Source: JBMYQA01 sp049600855
GTDB lineage: Bacteria; Bacteroidota; Bacteroidia; Cytophagales; Flammeovirgaceae
Assembly (NCBI GenBank): GCA_049600855.1
Contig: JBMYQA010000012.1
Span: 1 to 45,593 of the forward strand
Length of the DNA stretch: 45,593 nucleotides
Direction of reading: 5' to 3'
Below the pieces are notes generated by a model. The model was not told where the DNA came from. It did no database searches and saw only the letters and a list, made by a program, of their open reading frames with translations. Shown here piece after piece: positions 1 to 7,215 of the stretch (the stretch's first letter is position 1; every line of letters starts with the position of its first letter). Both the position numbers and the translations under genes were made by a program.

Positions 1-90
1 ATCTAGCTTTTTAGCTAAATCAGTAGCTACGTCTACGGCATGCATAGCTTGTTGGGAGAAGTCAATAGGAACGAGGATATGTTTGAACAT
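1..90 (-). CDS. Universal stress protein (UspA family), N-terminal fragment cut by window edge
   Basis: Only the first 30 codons are inside the window; the gene runs leftward off the edge. The start codon is the ATG complement at 88-90. The visible peptide begins MFKHILVPIDFSQQAMHAVD, which matches the opening beta-strand of UspA proteins: the hydrophobic strand ILVPIDFS with the conserved Asp, followed by the first helix containing ALDxA-like spacing. Usp proteins are cytosolic nucleotide-binding proteins that accumulate under starvation and redox stress. Its position beside ferritin, an FNT transporter and a Crp/Fnr regulator fits a stress block. Length and the C-terminal ATP-binding motif cannot be judged. 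Confidence 0.85.
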   Translation of the reverse strand, partial: MFKHILVPIDFSQQAMHAVDVATDLAKKLD

Positions 91-529
91 GGTCTTAATT
101 GGAATTTAGAATTTATACGAATATAGTGTTATCTAATGAATTATAACATTTCTGATGAACAGCCTTTGTAAGTACTATTATTGAGTAATTGATTAATAAA
201 AAAGCATTTTTGAAATTTTTTCCGAAAAAAAGTCGGAAAAGTGAAACTATTTCTTCGATTAACCGTTTATATAAGTGTAAGACAATTTTAGAAAGTTAAT
301 TTTTTTAACAATATGTACCTTCAAATTCAGCAAGTAAAACATATGTATTCCTCTAAATTAACTAGCCCACCTCAGGTGATCTAACTCCATGGCGTTTTGT
401 CTTATGCCAAATATTCTTTCCTGTAAATTGATTTAGGATAACTATTCCTTAATTACTTATTGTGTGTTCCAAACTGATTTAACGCAGTAGGAACAATATA
501 AGCTTTTAGTTTTATAACTATAAAGCTTA
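91..529. other. Intergenic region between usp and the MscS-like gene
   Basis: This 439-nt AT-rich gap separates the divergent usp fragment and the MscS-like gene and should hold both promoters. I see no convincing ORF; short frames are broken by many stops. The one clear structure is the inverted repeat at 218-240. I looked here for the missing N-terminal part of the MscS-like protein and did not find it in any plus-strand frame. Confidence 0.6.
218..240. repeat. 8-bp inverted repeat TTTTCCGA / TCGGAAAA
   Basis: Left arm TTTTCCGA at 218-225 and right arm TCGGAAAA at 233-240 are perfectly complementary, with a 7-nt spacer rich in A. It lies in the divergent usp/mscS-like intergenic region, so an operator is possible. 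A hairpin-type role is also possible. No family assignment. Confidence 0.5.
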
Positions 530-1285
530 ATGCATTTTACAGGGCAAAAACTGCAAATGCTAACTTTTGTTTTGCATTTTAATCCCGTAACTATGAATTC
601 CTTATTTTTAGAAATACAATATGCTTTTGCATTACTGATAGGTATTGGTTTACTGGGGCTAGTAATTGGTCTAGTATTCCAAAACTCCATGATGAATGCA
701 TTATCAGGTGCTTTAATTGCATTTAGAAAGCCGTATAAAATTGGTGACTTAATTGAAAGCAATGATTTAATGGGTACAGTTGAAAAAGTTACTCTACAAC
801 ATACTCATATCAAACAGCTATCAGGAGAGTTAGTGATGATACCTAACAGAATGCTTATTCAAGCACCTTTGAAGAATTACTCACATTTAGGCTCACGAAG
901 TGTTGAACTAGTTTGTGGCATTTCCTACGTTGAAAACTTGGAGGAAGTGAAATTTATCGCTTTAGAAGCGATCCATCGAAATGTAGCATTTGATGCTAAT
1001 CAACCTGTAACTTTCTATTATCAAAACTTTGGTGATAGTTCCATCAACTTTGTTATTCAATTTTGGATTGAACAGTGTGGAGAATCTGATTATTTAGAAG
1101 CTAAAAGCGAAGCAATTATTGCAATTAGAAATGCTTTTGCGAGTAAGGGTATTGAGATTCCATTCCCAACACGAACGTTAAATTTTGGTGCAAAGGAAAA
1201 AGCTGCGCTCGGCGAAATTGCTGCGGCTCCTTTTTACAAAGCTACGAATGCTGCAAGGCCTAAAATGGTCGTTATGGACAACTAA
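530..1285 (+). CDS. MscS-family mechanosensitive channel, N-terminally short
   Basis: The protein is 251 aa. The segment GIGLLGLVIGLVFQNSMMN (about residues 38-56) matches the pore helix of MscS channels, and KPYKIGDLIE followed by GTVEKVTLQHTHIK and VMIPN (about 69-105) is the signature of the MscS beta domain. The C-terminal alpha/beta domain continues to about residue 220. MscS proteins open under membrane tension to release solutes. What is odd is the start: only about 35 residues precede the pore helix, so the usual TM1 and TM2 helices are missing. An in-frame TAA at 521-523 closes the frame just upstream, and no other frame upstream restores them. An alternative start is ATG 593. The gene is either a naturally minimal form or 5'-truncated and non-functional. 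Confidence 0.8.
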   Translation: MHFTGQKLQMLTFVLHFNPVTMNSLFLEIQYAFALLIGIGLLGLVIGLVFQNSMMNALSGALIAFRKPYKIGDLIESNDLMGTVEKVTLQHTHIKQLSGELVMIPNRMLIQAPLKNYSHLGSRSVELVCGISYVENLEEVKFIALEAIHRNVAFDANQPVTFYYQNFGDSSINFVIQFWIEQCGESDYLEAKSEAIIAIRNAFASKGIEIPFPTRTLNFGAKEKAALGEIAAAPFYKATNAARPKMVVMDN

Positions 1286-1336
1286 TTCTGTAACAAGCAT
1301 TACCTACCAAAAACGTTTAATTTAAAATTGACAGCT

Positions 1337-1855
1337 ATGACTACTAAAACCAATCGGGCAGTATCACCCGAATCGTTAGATGATATTAATGAAGAACTTG
1401 TTCAGCTTTTTGAAAATACCTCCTTTACAGATGAAGTCACTCGGCTTTCTGTAGAGTTGAGAGCCGTTGAACTCATAACGGAGAAACAGGTAATTGAAGA
1501 CAAACTGAGAAAAATTGCTAGTTCACCCATTGAATGGAAAGAGGCTACATTAGAATTAAACCCTGAGTTTGAAAATAGCAAAGGACAATTTATTAAGAAG
1601 TCTCAGAGAGAATTAGCAAGATGGAAAAATAAGCTGAAAAAACTCCAACATAAAGCTAGGAAGCATAAATCATTTTTAGGGCAGGGCCTTCAGCAACGCA
1701 TTCTGATGCTAAGAACCCGCAAAGATTTTCTACATCTCAAATTGGAAGAGATGAAAGCCGCTTCTAATAAGCATTGGAAACATGTGAAAAGCCAATTCGA
1801 ATTACGAATGAATGAGTTTAATATGGCTTATCAAGAAGTTCTCCAAGAATTTTAA
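1337..1855 (+). CDS. Coiled-coil stress-block protein (hypothetical)
   Basis: 172 aa from the ATG at 1337; the frame could begin three codons earlier at a TTG, but ATG is preferred. The protein is highly charged and helical throughout, with heptad-like Lys/Glu/Leu segments, no signal peptide and no membrane segment. The C-terminal third (Trp-Lys-His-Val spacing near residues 147-152, ending QEVLQEF) resembles small cyanobacterial and Bacteroidota sll1863-type stress proteins, but the similarity is weak. It sits 51 nt after the MscS-like gene and 56 nt before ferritin on the same strand, so co-expression with the stress genes is likely. Function unknown. Confidence 0.75.
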   Translation: MTTKTNRAVSPESLDDINEELVQLFENTSFTDEVTRLSVELRAVELITEKQVIEDKLRKIASSPIEWKEATLELNPEFENSKGQFIKKSQRELARWKNKLKKLQHKARKHKSFLGQGLQQRILMLRTRKDFLHLKLEEMKAASNKHWKHVKSQFELRMNEFNMAYQEVLQEF

Positions 1856-1911
1856 TCACACTTAACGACTGTTCATTATTTCTATTTTAAACCATTAAAT
1901 ATACCATCATT

Positions 1912-2439
1912 ATGGAAACCATATTCACCGAAAAGAAATCATTAACCAACGAAATTGAAGTAAAATTAAATAAGCAAGTAGAGCAAGAAGCAATTGCTTC
2001 GCAACACTATTTAGCTTTTGCGTCATGGTTACATACTCAAGGACTAGAAGGAACCGCAAAATTTATGTATCAGCATGCCGAAGAGGAGCGGATGCATATG
2101 ATGAAGTTGATCAAATACATTAACGATGTTGGCGGACAAGCACAAATACCTGCCATCCCTGTAGTAAGAAATGCTTTTACCGATTTAAAAGAGGTACTAG
2201 ACTTAGCTTTAGAACACGAGTTGAGTGTTTCACGGAGCATTAATCGTTTAGTAGAGTTTTGCCTAGATCGAAAAGATTTTGGCACCTTACAATTTCTCCA
2301 ATGGTTCGTTGAAGAACAACGAGAAGAAGAAAAAATCACACGGAGGATACAAGAGTTATACCGTATTATAGGTACTCAAAATCAGGGAATTTGGCTATTT
2401 GATAAAGCCGTGAGCGAGCTTACTGAACAACCAGCTTAA
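1912..2439 (+). CDS. ftnA: Non-haem ferritin
   Basis: 175 aa, the usual length for bacterial FtnA. Ferritin forms a 24-subunit cytosolic shell that oxidises Fe(II) and stores it as mineral. By alignment by eye to E. coli FtnA, the ferroxidase ligands are present: Glu26 in the first helix, Glu59 and His62 in HAEEERMH, Glu103 in the third helix, and Gln136 and Glu139 in VEEQREEE. The tryptophan-containing motif LQWFVEEQ is also typical. Start ATG 1912 is the only good choice. The gene lies in a plus-strand run of stress genes. No Fur-like site is obvious in the 56-nt gap upstream. Confidence 0.95.
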   Translation: METIFTEKKSLTNEIEVKLNKQVEQEAIASQHYLAFASWLHTQGLEGTAKFMYQHAEEERMHMMKLIKYINDVGGQAQIPAIPVVRNAFTDLKEVLDLALEHELSVSRSINRLVEFCLDRKDFGTLQFLQWFVEEQREEEKITRRIQELYRIIGTQNQGIWLFDKAVSELTEQPA

Positions 2440-2502
2440 CCAGATATTTAAAATAACCACAAAATCATAAATCATTTATTCACCTATTAAATCTTTATTA
2501 TC

Positions 2503-3213
2503 ATGAAATATTTAACAAAACTTTTACTTGCACCACTGATTTTATGTTTGATGTCATCCAGTGCTTTCGCACAATATGACATAGAAAACGGGCTAACACA
2601 TCATGAAGATGAGTTAGTACCTAGCATAAATGTGGAAATCAACTACGACAATCTACCCCGACTGCAATATGCTTGGGAGAATTACTTGGAGCGAAAGCTT
2701 ACTGTTACTTCAGATACCTTATTGGATGAAGAAGCGATTCCAACAACTTCATTTACTGGAACAACAGTAGATCTTTACACGCAATTTGTAAGAAGCGATT
2801 CAGCAATTTATATGAAGCTTTATGCGGATTATGGGAATGGATATTTTTTATCGCCTTTTGAAGATGCTAGGGCCTATAAAAAGATGAAGCGCTTTACGAA
2901 TAACTTCTTGGAAGAGTTTGCTTTTGATCAGCGAAAACAGCGGATGACAGAGCTCCAGCTAAAAGTGGATTATTTACAACAGGAAATTTTAAAGTATCAA
3001 GCTCAGAATGAGATTTGGGAACGTAATATTCAGGCATTAGTTACTCGGATGGAAGAAGATCAGCAAGCGAAAACGCAATTGTTACAACGGATGAAACGCC
3101 ATGCTAAGCAACTTAGAAAGCTTGAAAATGCGTTGAATCACGAACAGCGACTTTTACGCAAGCTGATGAAAAAGAAGGATATGATCCCTTCTACTACTTC
3201 TATTCCGAAGTAA
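2503..3213 (+). CDS. Exported coiled-coil protein, unknown function
   Basis: 236 aa. The N-terminus (residues 1-23, hydrophobic core LLLAPLILCLMSSS, cleavage after AFA) is a classical Sec signal peptide, so the protein is periplasmic or outer-membrane associated. Residues about 24-140 form a globular region rich in Tyr, Asp and Glu; residues about 145-225 are a long, strongly charged coiled coil ending in a Lys-rich stretch. I recognise no family. It follows ferritin by 63 nt on the same strand and precedes the pseudo-receiver gene, and probably belongs to the same transcription group. Confidence 0.8.
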   Translation: MKYLTKLLLAPLILCLMSSSAFAQYDIENGLTHHEDELVPSINVEINYDNLPRLQYAWENYLERKLTVTSDTLLDEEAIPTTSFTGTTVDLYTQFVRSDSAIYMKLYADYGNGYFLSPFEDARAYKKMKRFTNNFLEEFAFDQRKQRMTELQLKVDYLQQEILKYQAQNEIWERNIQALVTRMEEDQQAKTQLLQRMKRHAKQLRKLENALNHEQRLLRKLMKKKDMIPSTTSIPK

Positions 3214-3281
3214 ATGTGAAAGCACTACCTCAAACAAAAACCATTAATTGTTCATTACTTTTCACTCAAATAATTACCAAT

Positions 3282-3788
3282 ATGCTAACGATTAATCACT
3301 TATTATCACGTAAATCAATTTTATTTATTGCTCCTGACAATGAATACCTGAGTCAACTAACTTTTATGGTAAAAAAAGAGGGATACGCCCACTTTTTTGC
3401 TACAGATATGGCAAGAGCCAAACAAATTATTCAACAAGAAAAACCTGATATCGTATTTGTCTCTTGGGAATTTCGACGAGAAGTTGAGAACCTAAGAGGG
3501 ATTTGTGAACAACCTTATTCCAGTTTGGTGATCATCGCAGAAGAGCATATTGGTAGTAAGGAAGTATTTGAAACATTAGAAAATGGTGCTGATGATTTTT
3601 TGCGACGACCGCTTGATGCATATCAAATGAAAGGCAAAGTGCATTTGGCGTTTCGGCTCACCAATGCCATGCGATGTGTAGAAAGTTTTGAGCTCAATAA
3701 TCAGCATAAGGCAGAGTTACTTTCTGGAATTGGATTATCAGTTGCTGACCTAAATACTGGTGTGATGAATATAGAGGTATTGGAATAA
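3282..3788 (+). CDS. Degenerate response-regulator receiver protein (pseudo-receiver)
   Basis: 168 aa from ATG 3282; the open frame extends upstream to a GTG at 3216, but the leader is not receiver-like and ATG gives a start just before the first strand. The fold follows a CheY-like pattern: strand SILFIAPDN, a helix, then KPDIVFVSW, then the loop ENGADDFLRRPL. Two key residues are changed. The phosphoacceptor Asp expected after PDIVFV is Ser, and the Lys expected before Pro in the GADDFLxKP loop is Arg. The protein therefore probably cannot be phosphorylated in the usual way and may signal by binding. About 30 residues follow the receiver fold with no output domain visible. Confidence 0.75.
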   Translation: MLTINHLLSRKSILFIAPDNEYLSQLTFMVKKEGYAHFFATDMARAKQIIQQEKPDIVFVSWEFRREVENLRGICEQPYSSLVIIAEEHIGSKEVFETLENGADDFLRRPLDAYQMKGKVHLAFRLTNAMRCVESFELNNQHKAELLSGIGLSVADLNTGVMNIEVLE

Positions 3789-3839
3789 TCAACGTGCATT
3801 GAGTGATTAAACCTTTATTCCCACGATTCCAAATTGCCT

Positions 3840-4661
3840 ATGTTATTTAAAAAAAAAAGAAAGAGCGTTTCCGATAAGAAAATTTATGATAAGCCAAAAG
3901 ACGTTAAGCAAATACTAGATGAACAAATAGAAACTAGTTTGCATGAATTTAACCGCTCAAATATTGGCTTATTTATTTCCTCTTTTGCAGGAGGGATGGA
4001 GGTTGGATTCAGTGTGCTCTTAATGGGAACAATTTTTACGCTATTTGCTCATGATGTAAGTCCTGAGCTATTACACGTGTTACTCTCTTTCTGTTATCCA
4101 ATCGGTTTCATTTTTGTAATCATTGGACGTTCTGAATTATTTACTGAACATACTGCTTTAGCCGTTTTACCAGTGCTAAATCGTTCAGTTGGCATAAGTA
4201 GTTTGATGATACTCTGGGGGTTAGTGTATGGAGGTAATCTATTAGGAGGTTATTTGTTTAGCTTACTAATTTCTCAAATTGGAATTATGAATGGCTTCAT
4301 TTACGACGATGCATTTTTACATCTAGCAAATGAGCTTACCCATCATAAATGGTATAATATCTTACTGAGTGGCATGGTTGCAGGATGGATGATGGGTTTA
4401 CTTGGCTGGTTACTGACTTCTTCGCAAGAAACGATCAGTAGAATCTTCGTGATCATTTTAGTGACCGCCACGATTGGTATAGCTGGCTTACATCACTGTA
4501 TTGTCGGATCAATCGAAGTTTTTTCAGGAATGTTGGTACACGATTCTATCGTATTTTATGATTACCTCCATTTCTTAGTTTGGGCAACACTTGGAAACAT
4601 TTTGGGAGGAGTTGTATTTGTAGCCCTATTAAAATTCGGACATATCCGAATGCTCCGATAA
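3840..4661 (+). CDS. Formate/nitrite transporter (FNT) family protein
   Basis: 273 aa from ATG 3840; a TTG two codons upstream is in frame but less likely. A basic cytosolic N-terminus of about 45 residues is followed by six hydrophobic segments. SFAGGMEVGFSVLLMGT (about 54-70), RSELFTE (about 102-108) and GLHHCIVGSIEVFSGML (about 220-236) match the conserved half-helices of the FNT fold. The long basic N-terminus resembles the YfdC branch rather than FocA or NirC. FNT proteins are pentameric channels for small monovalent anions such as formate, nitrite or hydrosulfide; the substrate here cannot be told from sequence. It is in the stress run after the pseudo-receiver. Confidence 0.88.
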   Translation: MLFKKKRKSVSDKKIYDKPKDVKQILDEQIETSLHEFNRSNIGLFISSFAGGMEVGFSVLLMGTIFTLFAHDVSPELLHVLLSFCYPIGFIFVIIGRSELFTEHTALAVLPVLNRSVGISSLMILWGLVYGGNLLGGYLFSLLISQIGIMNGFIYDDAFLHLANELTHHKWYNILLSGMVAGWMMGLLGWLLTSSQETISRIFVIILVTATIGIAGLHHCIVGSIEVFSGMLVHDSIVFYDYLHFLVWATLGNILGGVVFVALLKFGHIRMLR

Positions 4662-4699
4662 CCAATTACTTTTTAATTATTAATCGAAAATCAAAGGAA

Positions 4700-5056
4700 A
4701 TGACTAAACATGAATACTTAGAGAAAGCACTTACTTGGGTAAAAAAAAGAGCTTCTGTTTCAATAAAAGCTAAAAATAATGGATACGATGATCCCCAAGT
4801 ATTTACGAGTCGGGCCAGTCAAGAAAAAGTTCAAGCTGACTTTTCTTTTATCACTAGAAAGGGAGAGAAGCACTACACAGATATCGCGCTGAAAAGCGAA
4901 AAACCACAACGACTGGTCACTCGATGGAAGTTACTAAGTACGATGGCTTCACTAAAAGATGGGAAGTTGCATCTGTTGACTCCCAGAGGGCATAAATCAT
5001 TTACACGAAAGTTGGTGCAAGAATATAATATTCGAGCAGCGATATATTCTTTATAA
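4700..5056 (+). CDS. Small hypothetical protein, possible nuclease-like fold
   Basis: 118 aa from ATG 4700, which follows AAAGGA and begins after the FNT stop. The frame extends back into the FNT gene, but that part is out of frame with it and not coding. The protein is basic and has no signal or membrane segment. The run ADFSF, then YTDIALKS, then a helix and KLHLLTPRGHKSF suggests a core of alternating strands and helices. It faintly recalls PD-(D/E)XK-type folds, but the acidic residue of the (D/E)xK element would be Ala. I would not assign a function. Confidence 0.7.
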   Translation: MTKHEYLEKALTWVKKRASVSIKAKNNGYDDPQVFTSRASQEKVQADFSFITRKGEKHYTDIALKSEKPQRLVTRWKLLSTMASLKDGKLHLLTPRGHKSFTRKLVQEYNIRAAIYSL

Positions 5057-5173
5057 TGAGCTCGCCTAGCATTCGTTTCTTCAATTTTTAGTCGAAACAA
5101 CGTGTTAGTAAGGCTTAACTCGCGGTGAACGAGAAACTTTCACCAATATCTATTTTTCAATTTAAAAGTAAAC

Positions 5174-5353
5174 ATGAAAACTGATCAACTGAGTTTTATT
5201 TCAAATGAAGCAGGAATTCCTAATCATGACAAAACAGCCATGAAGGTGGAGAAAAACATTAATCAATGGAAAAAAGAAAGAAAACACCGCAAAGTTAAGA
5301 AAAGCGCAAGCATGCCTTACTGGAAACAAGTAAGTACTTGCACGGTATTGTGA
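5174..5353 (+). CDS. Small basic protein, 59 aa
   Basis: ATG 5174 to TGA 5353. The middle of the peptide is strongly basic (KKERKHRKVKKS at about residues 34-45), with a C-terminal SMPYWKQ and a Cys near the end. The start is spaced 117 nt after the previous gene and the ORF is followed directly by a good terminator hairpin at 5390-5413, which argues that it is a real transcribed last gene of the run. No family recognised; a nucleic-acid or ribosome-binding role is only a guess from charge. Confidence 0.5.
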   Translation: MKTDQLSFISNEAGIPNHDKTAMKVEKNINQWKKERKHRKVKKSASMPYWKQVSTCTVL

Positions 5354-5389
5354 CACTAATAGTGTAATTGTGTGATTTAAAAATGGAAG

Positions 5390-5413
5390 ACAAAGGCATT
5401 TTGCCTTTGTTTT
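5390..5413 (+). terminator. Rho-independent terminator after the plus-strand stress run
   Basis: Perfect 8-bp stem ACAAAGGC (5390-5397) and GCCTTTGT (5403-5410) with a 5-nt loop, followed by TTTCCTTT. It lies 36 nt after the 59-aa ORF and ends the plus-strand gene series. Confidence 0.8.
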
Positions 5414-5453
5414 CCTTTAAAATGAATTTTTTAACCTTAAACTACTACGTAAT

Positions 5454-5546
5454 ATGGAATATTTAGCGATTGGCCTTGGAATTTTAACACTGATTTATAC
5501 TGCCTATATCTATTTGAAGGATGGTGTTTATGAAGATAATTTTTAA
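5454..5546 (+). CDS. Single-span membrane microprotein, 30 aa
   Basis: ATG 5454 to TAA 5546. The peptide is one hydrophobic helix (about residues 2-20, IGLGILTLIYTAYIY) with a short acidic tail DGVYEDNF. It follows the terminator at 5390-5413 and converges with the pseudo-receiver gene that ends at 5561. Such microproteins often associate with membrane complexes, but nothing here says which. The ORF could be chance, although the clear helix and charged tail are suggestive. Confidence 0.4.
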   Translation: MEYLAIGLGILTLIYTAYIYLKDGVYEDNF

Positions 5547-5560
5547 AGAATCGCTTAAAA

Positions 5561-5899
5561 TTACCTCAACGCAAAGAAATGAGAAATCGCAGAAGAAATA
5601 TCATTAATCTCAAAAGGAATTTTAATGTATTTATGAAGTGGATTATGATTTTGTGGAGCTGCTGACGCTAAGAAAATCACAGGAATGTGATCGAGTTGAT
5701 TCGCCAACAGATACCATTTCAACCGCTCCCCGTACGGATCTGTCGAATTAAAGTAAATAATTAGCTCTACTCCATGTGCAATATCATCGTCATGAAGGAT
5801 ATAATTATCTTTAATCCTTGTTTGCTGAACCCCATTCAATAATAGAATTTCATTGAGGTTATCAGCCAGGGTAATATCGTCTGAAATCACAAATATCAT
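5561..5899 (-). CDS. Single-domain degenerate receiver protein
   Basis: 112 aa, reading from ATG at 5899. The pattern is that of a lone CheY-like domain: first strand MIFVISDD with the acidic pair, a helix with NEILLLNG, a middle strand VELIIYFNS, a fourth strand IPVIFLAS, and a final IKIPFE. The acidic pair on the first loop is kept, but the phosphoacceptor Asp position is occupied by Phe/Asn and the Lys before Pro is Ile. It is therefore another likely non-phosphorylated receiver. It lies downstream of the PAS kinase gene on the same strand (69 nt), so it may be an interaction partner of that kinase. Confidence 0.7.
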   Translation of the reverse strand: MIFVISDDITLADNLNEILLLNGVQQTRIKDNYILHDDDIAHGVELIIYFNSTDPYGERLKWYLLANQLDHIPVIFLASAAPQNHNPLHKYIKIPFEINDISSAISHFFALR

Positions 5900-5968
5900 G
5901 TAACAAAGGACTAGAATATATTAATCATTTACTATGACGGACATCATTGCGATAAGTGATTCATACAA

Positions 5969-7108
5969 TTAATTCGGGATTGTGATGGTAAATGAAGTGC
6001 CTTTTAATTCTTGACTCTCAAATGAGATCTCTCCTCCCATAATTTCTACATACTTTTTAATAATATTTAGGCCTAATCCTGTGCCTTTGATATTGCCTAC
6101 ATTACTTGCGCGGAAAAAGCGGCTAAAGAGTCTTTTTTGATCTTCAAGAGGAATGCCAATTCCTTGGTCTTTTACCACAATTATGATGGAATCCGCAATG
6201 GATAAGGTGATGTAAATGGTAGCACCCTCATCGGAATATTTAATGGCATTAGATAATAGGTTCGTAATGCAAGCTTTCATCAAGTTTTGATCAATAAGCA
6301 CATATGCATTATCATCCTGAAATTGATATTCTACACGTTGTTCTTTTTTCTTTAACCCTTCTAAGTGATAAATCGTTTCTTGTATAAATTCATCCAAATC
6401 TGTAGCTACAGGACTGTTTTCAACCATTCCTTCTTCGAGTTTTTCTAAGGAGAGAAAGTCGCTGAGAATGGTGTTTAAGTTTTTTACCGCATTTTTAATT
6501 CTATTTGTATGTTTGAGTTGTGAGGCGATATCTCCTCGTTCGATGTATTTCTCAATGAGACCTGCAGAGGATAAGATGGTGCTTAGCGGGGTGCGAAATT
6601 CATGGGAAGCAATGGAAATAAACTTGGATTTTAAATCACTTAAGGATTGTTCATCAAGTAATAATTTTTCAAGTTGTTGTGTTCGAATTTCAACTTCTTT
6701 TTCTAGCTTTTCAGTATTTACTTTTTGGGTGGTGATATCTTTCACAAAAGCAACCGCCATTTTGCTGGATTCCAACGAATACACACTTAAACTGATTTCT
6801 ACAGGAAATTTACTGCCATCTTTTCTGAGGGCAAATAACTCTTGACCTGAGCCCATTTCCCGAGGCTTCGGATTACGAAAATAATTTTGTGTATGATGTC
6901 TATGTTTGCGGTGATATTCTTTAGGAATTAATCGCTCCACCGTACTGCCCACTAATTCAGCATTCGTATAACCAAAAAGCTTTTCAGCATTAGGATTAAC
7001 AACTACAATTCGCCCTTCTTCATTAATAACAATTATCCCAATTGTTGCATATTGGAATAACGTTTTAAACCCTGCTTCGTTTTCGAAATGAATAAGTTGT
7101 TCTATCAT
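5969..7108 (-). CDS. PAS-domain sensor histidine kinase
   Basis: 379 aa, soluble, with no membrane segment or signal peptide. A PAS domain (about residues 12-128, with NPNAEKLFGYTNAELVG and the FALRKDGSKFPVEIS core) is followed by a short coiled coil. A HisKA domain has phosphoacceptor His169 in SHEFRTPLS, and the HATPase domain has an N box around Asn283/Asn287, a G1 box DQGIGIP (314-320) and a G2 box GTGLGL (342-347). All catalytic motifs are intact. The PAS domain resembles FixL-type sensory PAS by spacing, but I cannot show a haem ligand; His residues at 66-72 are notable. An FNR-like palindrome lies 68 nt upstream of its start. The only receivers nearby are degenerate. Confidence 0.93.
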   Translation of the reverse strand: MIEQLIHFENEAGFKTLFQYATIGIIVINEEGRIVVVNPNAEKLFGYTNAELVGSTVERLIPKEYHRKHRHHTQNYFRNPKPREMGSGQELFALRKDGSKFPVEISLSVYSLESSKMAVAFVKDITTQKVNTEKLEKEVEIRTQQLEKLLLDEQSLSDLKSKFISIASHEFRTPLSTILSSAGLIEKYIERGDIASQLKHTNRIKNAVKNLNTILSDFLSLEKLEEGMVENSPVATDLDEFIQETIYHLEGLKKKEQRVEYQFQDDNAYVLIDQNLMKACITNLLSNAIKYSDEGATIYITLSIADSIIIVVKDQGIGIPLEDQKRLFSRFFRASNVGNIKGTGLGLNIIKKYVEIMGGEISFESQELKGTSFTITIPN

Positions 7109-7175
7109 AGAATTAGCTTATGCCTTAGGCGTTACACTCTATTAAACAAAAAAAAGGAAAAATACACAGATAGAG

Positions 7176-7191
7176 CTTGACTTTTGTCAAG
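7176..7191. promoter_or_regulatory. FNR-like palindrome in front of the histidine kinase
   Basis: CTTGAC-TTTT-GTCAAG is a perfect 16-bp inverted repeat. Its core TTGAC-N4-GTCAA has the exact spacing of FNR/DNR sites (TTGAT-N4-ATCAA). It lies upstream of the PAS kinase start (7108) and just after the Crp/Fnr gene, whose recognition helix carries the FNR-type ExxSR residues. It lacks a T-tract, so an operator is more likely than a terminator. Confidence 0.65.
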
Positions 7192-7215
7192 TGCCTACAA
7201 TTATAATTTACAAAA

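Noticed and set aside
457..762. 101-codon minus-strand frame opposite the MscS-like gene start
   Set aside because: No protein-like features, and it overlaps the conserved pore-helix coding sequence.
4580..4699. Upstream extension of the 118-aa ORF into the FNT gene
   Set aside because: The extension reads a shifted frame of a conserved membrane protein; the ATG at 4700 with AAAGGA before it is better.
5057..5173. tRNA or other structured RNA in the short gap after the 118-aa gene
   Set aside because: Only a four-base stem (CTCG/CGAG) is present, with no cloverleaf features.
7176..7191. Palindrome CTTGAC-TTTT-GTCAAG as a terminator for the Crp/Fnr gene
   Set aside because: It has only six base pairs and no T-tract in either direction; its FNR-like spacing fits an operator better.
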